A stretch of DNA of 64,000 nt from Caulobacter segnis (GTDB lineage Bacteria > Pseudomonadota > Alphaproteobacteria > Caulobacterales > Caulobacteraceae): positions 806,001 through 870,000 of the forward strand of contig NZ_JARQWW010000001.1 in the NCBI RefSeq assembly GCF_029543125.1. Direction: 5' to 3'. Positions 16,966 through 23,976 of this stretch are shown here, piece by piece; position 1 is the stretch's first letter; every line of letters begins with the position of its first letter. The notes beneath the pieces are model-generated. The model saw only the letters and a list, made by a program, of their open reading frames with translations. It did not search any database and was not told the DNA's origin. The position numbers and the translations under genes are program-made.

Positions 16966-17251
16966 CTGAACCTGCGGCGCCCGCTTCGCGCCCTTATCGA
17001 ACACGCCAGTGTTCGACGCCGACACCTTGCCGGCCAGTCTTCGCGAGGCCCACAGCACGCGCGCAGGCGTCTGGGGAGTCATTCGCGTGCTGGAAGGCTG
17101 TGTGCGCTATCACATCGAAGGCAAGGATCACGATGTGATCCTGTCGCCTGGCACACCTGGACTGGTGACGCCGCAACAGCCCCACCACGTGGAGCCCGTC
17201 GGCCCGATGCGGATGCAGGTGGAGTTCTACGACCACCCGCCCGGGGGATGA
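16962..17251 (+). pseudogene. DUF1971 (TehB-like small cupin) gene, frameshifted near its 5' end
   Basis: From 17009 the reading frame gives PVFDADTLPASL, AGVWGVIRVLEG and [11 protein letters not shown], the signature of DUF1971, a small cupin-like family. The expected N-terminal segment (a Pro-Tyr-Arg-x-Thr-Pro motif) is split: SRPYR is encoded in the phase beginning with TTG at 16962, while TPVFDAD is in another phase. A one-base deletion around 16998-17004 explains this. The TTG would overlap the globin stop (TTGA), indicating coupled translation in the intact ancestor. A functional product could still start from GTG 17009 but would lack the first strand. The domain's function is unsettled; it is frequent beside nitrite/NO-stress genes. 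Confidence 0.72.
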
Positions 17252-17300
17252 TGAGCGCCGACCGCGTCAGCAGAAGCCCCCGCAAGCAGAAAAACGCCGG

Positions 17301-17318
17301 TCGTCATCCGGCTGTCGC
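17301..17318 (+). promoter_or_regulatory. Pho-box-like direct repeat upstream of alkaline phosphatase
   Basis: Two heptamers with 11-base periodicity, TCGTCAT-CCGG-CTGTCGC, close to the PhoB consensus of CTGTCAT repeats spaced by 4 bases. It lies 40 bases ahead of the alkaline phosphatase ATG, in an appropriate place for activation under phosphate starvation. Two positions depart from the consensus. Confidence 0.6.
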
Positions 17319-17357
17319 GCAACGCACGTAAAGCCGCCCAAACTCCGAGGCGGTATA

Positions 17358-18758
17358 ATGTATCATTCGTGTTCGCGCGTTGCGCTGTTCGCTGCTCTCC
17401 TTGCCGCCGGTCTGATGGCGGCTTCGGGGTCTTCGGCGCAGTCCGTCGCGCCTGTCGTCGACCGGGCCGCCAAGGGCGATCTCAGCCAGCATGGCGGCGC
17501 GCGACGCACCACCTCCGAACACACGCAGCGGGCCCGCAACGTCATCCTGCTGATCGGCGACGGCATGGGCGACTCGGAGATCACCGTGGCGCGCAACTAC
17601 GCCCGCGGCGCCGGCGGCTATTTTCCGGGCATCGACGCCCTGCCGATCAGCGGCCAGTACACCCACTACTCTCTCGACGCGGCCACCGGCAAACCGGTCT
17701 ACGTGCCCGACTCCGCCGCCACGGCCACGGCCTGGGCCTCGGGTGTGAAGACCTACAACAGCGCCCTGGGCGTCGACATCCGCGGCCGCTCTCACGCCAC
17801 GCTTCTGGAGCTCTCCAAGAAGGCGGGCCTGGCCACCGGCAATGTCTCGACCGCCGCGATCCAGGACGCCACGCCCGGCGCCCAATACGCCCACGTAGCC
17901 ACCCGCGCCTGCTTCGGGCCGGCGGACGCCACGAAGAACTGCCCGGACCAAGCGCGCCAGAACGGCGGCGCAGGCTCGATCAGCGAGCAGCTCCTGGACG
18001 TGCGCCCCGATGTGAGCCTGGGCGGCGGCGCGGCTCCCTTCGCCGAAGCCGCCCTGGCCGGCGACTGGAAGGGCAAGACCCTCATCCACCAGGCCAAGGC
18101 GCGCGGCTTCCAGATCGTTGAAGACGCCGACAGCCTGGCCAAGGTGACGGCGGCCGATCAAAAAACGCCCGTACTGGGCCTCTTCTCGCCCGGCCACATG
18201 CCCGTGCGCTGGCTGGGCCCGACCGCCATCCGCCACGGAAATCGCGACGTGGCGCCAGTGACCTGCGCGCTCAATCCCGCGCGAACCGCACAGATCCCGA
18301 CCCTGGCGGTCATGACCCGGAAGGCCATCGACCTGCTGAAGGACGATTCGACGGGCTTCTTCCTGCAGGTGGAGGGCGCGTCCATCGACAAGCAAGACCA
18401 CGCGGCCAATCCCTGCGGCCAGATCGGCGAGACCGTCGACCTGGACGAAGCGGTGCAGGTGGCCCTGGCCTTCGCCAAGGACCGCACCGACACCCTGGTC
18501 ATCGTCACCGCCGATCACGCCCACACCAGCCAGATCGTCAGCCCCGACGCAAACTCCCCCGGCCTGACCCTCAACCTGGTGACCAAGGACGGGGCGGTGA
18601 TGGGCGTGAACTACGCCACCGCCGAGACCGGGTCGCAGAGCCACACGGGCACGCAGCTTCGCATCGCCGCTTTCGGCCCGAACGCCGAGCGGGTTCAGGG
18701 TCTGACCGACCAGACCGACCTGTTCTTCACGATCCGCGACGCCCTGGGGCTCAGGTAA
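17358..18758 (+). CDS. PhoA-family alkaline phosphatase
   Basis: A 466-residue secreted phosphomonoesterase that frees inorganic phosphate in the periplasm. A Sec signal peptide occupies about residues 1-27 (ending SSAQS). Active-site motifs are clear: Asp in [11 protein letters not shown] for metal binding, nucleophile Ser119 in [10 protein letters not shown], metal ligands in DKQDHAANP and VTADHAHTS, and the C-terminal GSQSHTGTQ His motif. Length is normal for the family. The Pho-box-like repeat at 17301-17318 argues for control by PhoB. A phospholipase C gene converges on it with a 14-base gap, forming a phosphate-scavenging pair on opposite strands. Confidence 0.92.
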   Translation: MYHSCSRVALFAALLAAGLMAASGSSAQSVAPVVDRAAKGDLSQHGGARRTTSEHTQRARNVILLIGDGMGDSEITVARNYARGAGGYFPGIDALPISGQYTHYSLDAATGKPVYVPDSAATATAWASGVKTYNSALGVDIRGRSHATLLELSKKAGLATGNVSTAAIQDATPGAQYAHVATRACFGPADATKNCPDQARQNGGAGSISEQLLDVRPDVSLGGGAAPFAEAALAGDWKGKTLIHQAKARGFQIVEDADSLAKVTAADQKTPVLGLFSPGHMPVRWLGPTAIRHGNRDVAPVTCALNPARTAQIPTLAVMTRKAIDLLKDDSTGFFLQVEGASIDKQDHAANPCGQIGETVDLDEAVQVALAFAKDRTDTLVIVTADHAHTSQIVSPDANSPGLTLNLVTKDGAVMGVNYATAETGSQSHTGTQLRIAAFGPNAERVQGLTDQTDLFFTIRDALGLR

Positions 18759-18772
18759 GACCGCGCCGGCCC

Positions 18773-20779
18773 TTAGAGCGCCGGCGCTCTGCCGGCGAAC
18801 TCGAACCGCGCGCCATCCAGCTCGACCGCCAGATCATAGCGATGGTTGGCGTCCGACCACGCTACCGGCAGGCGGGCGGTCTGGCGCAGGGGCGTCGTGC
18901 TCAAGCCTGTCGCACTGGTCAGGCGCACGCGGCCTTCACCGGCCAACGCCAGGAACCAGGCGCCGCCTTCACGCTCCAACCGCGCGCAGAACGCACTTTC
19001 GGAGGACCCCGCGAACCGTCGATGGAAGCCGTCCGGGCCCATGACCTGCAGGTCGAACCCGCCCGCCGCCGCCCACTCGCCCTTCAGCCTCTTGCCGCCC
19101 TCGACGGTATAGCGCCGGGGACCGGCTTCGAGGTTCGTCCGATCATAGACGTGGAACACCGCCGCCCTCGCCGCCTTGTTGACGAAGGTCAGCAAGACCG
19201 CGCCGTCCCGGCGCTCCATCTCGCATTCCAGATCGTAAGGGCTCGGGCAGGCCGGCTTGAACCCGGCCGCTTGAACCGGCATGACCGGGGTCCTCGGCGT
19301 CGGCGGGGTGGTGGTTTTGTCGCTCAGGGCGGCGGCGCGCTCGGCCTCGGCTTGGACCGACGGCAAGGGAACGGGCTTCGGATCGGCGCCCGTGAAGTCG
19401 AAGCAGGAGGTCAGGTCGCCGCAGACCGCTCGGCGCCAGGGGGAGATGTTGGGCTCGACGACATCGAAGCGGGCCTCCAGGAAGCGGATGACCGAGGTGT
19501 GGTCGAAGACCTCCGAACTGACCCGCCCGCCCCGACTCCAGGGCGAGACAACGTACATGGGCACACGCGGCCCAAGCCCGTAGGGCCGCCCGCGATAGGC
19601 GGGCAGATCCAGGCGGGCGTCATCCTTGCTGGCCCTGAGGTGATGCTCGCCGGTCAGATCGACCGTGGAGCCGCCCTGCAAGGCTCCGTCGGCGCCGCGC
19701 CCCGGGGGCGCGGGCGGCGGCACGTGGTCGAAGAAACCGTCGTTTTCGTCGAAGTTCACCAGCAGGACCGAGCGCGCCCAGACCTCCGGGTCGGCGGTGA
19801 GGGCGTCGATGACCCGGGCGGTGTAGGCCGCGCCCTGGGCGGGACTGGAGGGACCGGGATGCTCCGAGCCCGTTGCCGTGGCGATGACGTAGGAGACCTG
19901 CGGCAAGCGGCCGGCAAGCACATCCGCCTTCAGACCGTCGAGCGCCCGCGTGGTCAGTCCTCGCTGCGCCAATAGAGGATCAGAGCCGGGAGCGCCGGCG
20001 GCGGCCTTCTGGAAGCTCTCGAACCCGACCAGCGGGTTGTCGGTGAAGTTGTCCGCTAGGTCCTGATAGACGCGCCAGTCGACGCCCGCCGCCTGGAGGC
20101 GCTCCACATAGGTCGTCCAGCGATAGGGCGTCAGGGACTCGCCGGCCTTGGGCAGAGTGTCGTGGGAGTTGCCGATGCACGGGCCGCCGCGCTCGCCGCT
20201 CCCGTCGATCGTCCCCGACCACAGCATCACTCGGTTGGGATTGGTGCCCGTCTGCACCGAACAGAAATAGCCGTCGCAGAGTGTGAAGGCCTCGGCCAGG
20301 GCGTACTGAAAGGGGATGTCCTCACGGTCATAGTGTCCCATGGAGTGAGGCTGTTTGGCTTCCGGCCAGCGCCCCATGCGCCCCTCGTCCCATGCCGCCT
20401 GCGCGTCGGGCCAGCTGTGCGGCGTGCCTTCCACGCGCATGTGGGCGAAGGTCTGGCGCGTGTTGAGCGCGAAGGGCGCCAGCCACTCGGGACCGCCGCT
20501 CACCGCGTCGCGCTGCAGGAAGACGTTGCGCTCACGCCCCTCGACCGTCGGCGCCGGGGCGGGATGCGGATCGCCGTAGCCGCGCACGCCGGCCATGGTT
20601 CCGAAGTAGTGATCGAAGGAGCGGTTCTCCTGCATCAGGATGACCACGTGCTCGACGTCGCGGATCGTGCCGGTGCGCACGCGCGGCGCGATGGTCAGGG
20701 CGCGGGCGATGGACGGGAAAGCGGCCGCGGCGCCGAGGCCGGCGATCAGACCCCGCCTATGCATCTTGAACTCGGACAT
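18773..20779 (-). CDS. Tat-exported phospholipase C (phosphocholine-specific type)
   Basis: A 668-residue exported phosphoesterase that hydrolyses phospholipid head groups. The N-terminus has a twin-arginine signal (MHRRGLIAGLGAAAAF). The catalytic domain carries ILMQENRSFDHYFG, GYFCSVQTGTNPNR and LVNFDENDGFFDH, all diagnostic of the PLC/acid phosphatase superfamily (PF04185). Two C-terminal DUF756 (PF05506) units are visible at about 535-600 and 605-665. The ATG at 20779 is chosen for the GGGGG ribosome binding site. The upstream region contains CTGTCAC followed by weaker repeats at about 20820-20835 on the minus strand, a possible PhoB site but less clear than the one ahead of the phosphatase. 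Confidence 0.9.
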   Translation of the reverse strand: MSEFKMHRRGLIAGLGAAAAFPSIARALTIAPRVRTGTIRDVEHVVILMQENRSFDHYFGTMAGVRGYGDPHPAPAPTVEGRERNVFLQRDAVSGGPEWLAPFALNTRQTFAHMRVEGTPHSWPDAQAAWDEGRMGRWPEAKQPHSMGHYDREDIPFQYALAEAFTLCDGYFCSVQTGTNPNRVMLWSGTIDGSGERGGPCIGNSHDTLPKAGESLTPYRWTTYVERLQAAGVDWRVYQDLADNFTDNPLVGFESFQKAAAGAPGSDPLLAQRGLTTRALDGLKADVLAGRLPQVSYVIATATGSEHPGPSSPAQGAAYTARVIDALTADPEVWARSVLLVNFDENDGFFDHVPPPAPPGRGADGALQGGSTVDLTGEHHLRASKDDARLDLPAYRGRPYGLGPRVPMYVVSPWSRGGRVSSEVFDHTSVIRFLEARFDVVEPNISPWRRAVCGDLTSCFDFTGADPKPVPLPSVQAEAERAAALSDKTTTPPTPRTPVMPVQAAGFKPACPSPYDLECEMERRDGAVLLTFVNKAARAAVFHVYDRTNLEAGPRRYTVEGGKRLKGEWAAAGGFDLQVMGPDGFHRRFAGSSESAFCARLEREGGAWFLALAGEGRVRLTSATGLSTTPLRQTARLPVAWSDANHRYDLAVELDGARFEFAGRAPAL

Positions 20780-20923
20780 ATGCACCCCCGCCCTCACCGC
20801 AAGCCGCGGTCATACAGGGCGTTTGTGACAGACCACCCAAGGTGAAAACCGGCTTTACATGGCAGCTTAACCATGAGCTCCTTGGCGACATAAAAACGAC
20901 GATCGCTGTCCGGGGGGAAGCGA

Positions 20924-21226
20924 ATGAGGTCATCAAACAAGCTGATGCTTGGCGTGCTCATGACGCTCGGCGTCCTTACCGCGCCCGCCTTCGCGCAGGC
21001 TCCGGCCGCCTTGAGCGACAACGCCCTTAGGCGGCAGATCATCGCCGACGGCATCGCCGCCTATCCGGCGCCATGTCCCTGTCCCTACAGCATCGGCCCC
21101 AGCGGAGGGCGCTGCGGAGCCAAGAGCGCCTACAGCCGTGGGGCTGTCTTCGCTCCACGCTGCTTCCCCGAAGACATCAGCAAGGCCGAGCTGACCCAGA
21201 AGCGCCAGATCAGCTATCAGCGCTGA
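20924..21226 (+). CDS. Small secreted Cys-rich protein (CPCPY motif)
   Basis: A 100-residue protein with a clear signal peptide (residues 1 to about 25, ending AFAQA). The mature part has a compact motif PAPCPCPYSIGPSGGRCGAKSAYSR followed by PRCFPEDISKAEL; the four Cys could form two disulfides. I have a sense of similar short secreted proteins with CxCPY and SAYSR in alphaproteobacteria, but know no function. It is divergent from the phospholipase C gene (144 bases apart) and converges on the amidohydrolase with a 5-base gap. It is a real gene by codon use and signal peptide. Confidence 0.75.
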   Translation: MRSSNKLMLGVLMTLGVLTAPAFAQAPAALSDNALRRQIIADGIAAYPAPCPCPYSIGPSGGRCGAKSAYSRGAVFAPRCFPEDISKAELTQKRQISYQR

Positions 21227-21231
21227 ACGGC

Positions 21232-22749
21232 TCAGACGAAGGTGATCGTCCGCGCCAGGGCGTGAATGCGCTCCTGGATCGCCTGCAGCTTTGCGTTCAT
21301 GGCTTTCCAATCGACGCCGATCATGCGGCCGCCGCTCTTGCGCAGACGGCCCGCCACCCAGACGCTGTCGATGTCGGAGCGCGCCGCGTAGTTGACGATG
21401 CGGTCGGCCAGACTTCCGGCTGTCGGAAAGCCGGGTCGATCCGTAGCCAGCAACACCAGATCGGCGCGTTGCCCCACCGCGATCTTACCCGCCACGCCGC
21501 CCAGGTTGATGGCGTCGTAACCGGCGCGAGTGGCGATATCGAGCAGGTCGGCTGACGTGTAGTCGGCGACGATGGCGGCGCTCTCCTCGTGCTGGGCCAT
21601 GGCGTAGTAGGACGCCCGGATGTGCTCGAAGAAGTCGCTGGTCATGGCCAGCGGCGCGTCTATGCCGATGCCCGTGCGCACGCCCGCCTTGCGGCCTCGC
21701 GCCATGGCCGGGTCGCGGCGCGCCTGCGCGTTGCGGGGGAAGGTCTCGGCCATGCAGGTGGCGCACAGCATGGCGCCGGTCTGGCGCATCAGGCCCAGCT
21801 CGTCATCGGACAAGCCGACGCCGTGGGAGCAGTGGACGTCATCGGCCAGGAGCCCGGCCTCGTGAAGATCGCGGATGCCCAGCCCCCGATGGCCGAAACG
21901 GCCGGCCGGATAGGGCGGAATACGGTTGGCGTGGAAGGTGATCAGCCTCACGCCCAGGCGGCGGCCCGGCTCGAACTCCTCGGTCCGCACCCGCTCGACG
22001 GGCTGTCCCTGCGAGCCGACGCTGAGCGCCATGCCAAGGTTCAGCAAGTCCGATGAGCCGCCGAACACCTCCGCGCGCAAGCGCCGCATGGCCTCCCAGT
22101 GAGAAGCGTCCGTGAACGCTGTCGCCTGCTTGCTGGCATGGGCGAGAGGGACCGTGTCGCCCGGGCCGTAGTCGATGGTGTGGCTGACCTGATGGGCGTA
22201 CCAGCCGCTCACCCCCGAGGCTTTCAGCCCGCGCGCCGCGGCGAGGGTTCGGTCGGCGGTGTGGTGGCCATGAGCATGGTCGATGAGGGCGGTGACGCCG
22301 CTGTCGATGGCCTGCAGTCCGCCGTAATAGGCTATGAACTCATGATCCTGCGCCGTGGCGCAGGGCATCCATTTCATCTTCCAGGTCTGGTACTCGGCGC
22401 TGAACTGGCGATGGTTGGTCTTCACCACCCGGCCTGCCTCCACGCACTGCCAGATGTGACGGTGGCCGTCGGCCATGCCCGGCATCAGGACCATGCCCGA
22501 AGCCTCGACCACGTGAGCGCCGGCGACATTCAGCCCCTTGCCGATGGCGGCGATGCGTCCCTGGTCGATCAGAACATCGACACCGCTCAGTTCGCCCCGG
22601 GCGGGATCCATGGTCACCGCATCGACGTCGCGGATGAGCGTGCGGACCGGCGCCTTTGCGGCCGCCCCAAGCGCCGGCGCCGGAGAAGCGGCGACAGCAC
22701 CCAGGGCGGTCATGGCGCGCAACAGCTGCTGCCGCGTCAGATGGGCCAT
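21232..22749 (-). CDS. Exported metal-dependent amidohydrolase
   Basis: A 505-residue amidohydrolase-superfamily enzyme. An N-terminal signal-like segment (residues 1 to about 30, with a single Arg pair region LTRQQLLRAMTALGAVAA) suggests export. Metal-site motifs are DGHRHIW (variant of HxH), the His-rich ALIDHAHGHH, TFHANR, CSHGVG and the Asp in GIGIDAP, with the C-terminal GKIAVGQRADLVLL strand typical of cyclic deaminases/chlorohydrolase-like members. Such enzymes hydrolyse C-N or C-Cl bonds; the substrate cannot be told. CAGGAG precedes the ATG. It stands alone, divergent from the winged-helix gene at 22936. Confidence 0.87.
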   Translation of the reverse strand: MAHLTRQQLLRAMTALGAVAASPAPALGAAAKAPVRTLIRDVDAVTMDPARGELSGVDVLIDQGRIAAIGKGLNVAGAHVVEASGMVLMPGMADGHRHIWQCVEAGRVVKTNHRQFSAEYQTWKMKWMPCATAQDHEFIAYYGGLQAIDSGVTALIDHAHGHHTADRTLAAARGLKASGVSGWYAHQVSHTIDYGPGDTVPLAHASKQATAFTDASHWEAMRRLRAEVFGGSSDLLNLGMALSVGSQGQPVERVRTEEFEPGRRLGVRLITFHANRIPPYPAGRFGHRGLGIRDLHEAGLLADDVHCSHGVGLSDDELGLMRQTGAMLCATCMAETFPRNAQARRDPAMARGRKAGVRTGIGIDAPLAMTSDFFEHIRASYYAMAQHEESAAIVADYTSADLLDIATRAGYDAINLGGVAGKIAVGQRADLVLLATDRPGFPTAGSLADRIVNYAARSDIDSVWVAGRLRKSGGRMIGVDWKAMNAKLQAIQERIHALARTITFV

Positions 22750-22935
22750 GTCGATGCTCCTGAAGACAGATCACGAGCTTGGCCTTGGAAAGCGCCTCAG
22801 GACAAGCAACCCTCAGGGGAATTTCAGGCGGCGCCTTCACGCGCGACACCATGCCCGGCAAGGCTTGGCGGACTTTGACGCCTTGGGCTGCGCGCCCGAA
22901 TGTGCATACTCACAACTATCGAGTGCCGAGTTCGA

Positions 22936-23868
22936 ATGCGTATGGATCACGTTCGTCAGGCGCGGATCGCTCTTACCTGCCTTCGGTATGTGCGGGACGC
23001 CGCGTCCATCACCCGCGGCGAGCGTGACGCTCACGACGCCTTCATCCTGTCGACGATCTCGAATGTCAGCGCCGCCTTCCTGAACCAGGCCACGGAAAAC
23101 GCCGTCCGGTTCGCCACCGCGGACTCGCCGCTTCCCGACGAAGTCTTGCGGCCGATCAGCATCAACGCTCTGGCGCAGTCTCTGGGCATGCCGTTCGAGA
23201 CGGTGCGTCGTCGCGTGGGCGGCCTTCGACGCCAGGGCCTGATCGAGGCGTCGCCTGCCGGGGTGGTCATTCTTTCGAAGACCCTCGCCTCGCCAGCTCA
23301 TACAGCCATGGTGGAGGCTCATTTCGAACGCGCCCAGCAATTCTATGAAGCGATGAAGACGTTGAACGCCCTGCCGCTGATTTCTGATGCGCCGCTTTCA
23401 GAAACTCCGCCGCCCGCGCCGCCGGTCCGCGCGGTGAGCAGGGCTGTCTCCGACTATTTCCTGCGCTTCGCCCAACCGATGATCGCGCTTTGCGGCAACC
23501 TGATCACCGCTGCGGTCCTGGCGGAGATCATTTTGGGCAACACCGAAGAGATGGACGATGCGGCGATCGCACGCTGGCTGGCCGACGCCGGGGCTTGCGG
23601 CCGGCCGGTCAAACTGGCCGAAGTCGCCGAACCCATCGGCTTTTCGCGCGAAACAGCGCGCCGTCACGCCAATCTGCTCGAAGAGCGCGGCCTGGTGACG
23701 CCAATCCGGCGAGGCTTCGTAGCGGTCGCCCCGCCACAGCTTCATGAAGCTTTGACCAATCTGGCGGACTCCAACCTGTCCGACGCCCGTCGTTTCTTCG
23801 CCACCATCCACCGCTTCGGCGTGCTCGCCCGTTGGGAAGCGGAGAGGCGCGACAGCGGCGGCTCCTGA
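22936..23868 (+). CDS. Tandem winged-helix putative regulator, paralogue 1
   Basis: A 310-residue protein with two winged-helix-like halves. The first contains INALAQSLGMPFETVRRR and GLIEASPAGVVILS (about residues 75-115); the second has LAEVAEPIGFSRETARRH and RGLVTPIRRGFVAV (about 215-260). The two halves look like an internal duplication of a helix-turn-helix plus wing. No ligand-binding or transmembrane domain is apparent. A close relative is encoded at 31206-32117, and the Mrp antiporter operon lies between them. Start is 22936 or 22942 (two in-frame ATGs). I do not recognise a named family; DNA binding is inferred from the fold signatures. Confidence 0.75.
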   Translation: MRMDHVRQARIALTCLRYVRDAASITRGERDAHDAFILSTISNVSAAFLNQATENAVRFATADSPLPDEVLRPISINALAQSLGMPFETVRRRVGGLRRQGLIEASPAGVVILSKTLASPAHTAMVEAHFERAQQFYEAMKTLNALPLISDAPLSETPPPAPPVRAVSRAVSDYFLRFAQPMIALCGNLITAAVLAEIILGNTEEMDDAAIARWLADAGACGRPVKLAEVAEPIGFSRETARRHANLLEERGLVTPIRRGFVAVAPPQLHEALTNLADSNLSDARRFFATIHRFGVLARWEAERRDSGGS

Positions 23869-23976
23869 CCCACCCACCCAGACGACCGGCTCTGGATAAT
23901 GCGTCCATTGGGCGACGCGCGCGTCTTCGGTTGAAGCTTGAGTGCATCCGATTGCGAGCTGAAGCATTGGGCTTTG

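Noticed and set aside
16574..17251. Globin and DUF1971 as one fused gene
   Set aside because: After restoring the globin frame there is a proper stop at 16963-16965, overlapping a TTG start for DUF1971, so two coupled genes fit better.
18775..18790. Perfect 16-base palindrome AGAGCGCCGGCGCTCT as a terminator
   Set aside because: It lies within the coding end of the phospholipase gene and has no loop; it could act as a cruciform but is just as likely chance in GC-rich coding DNA.
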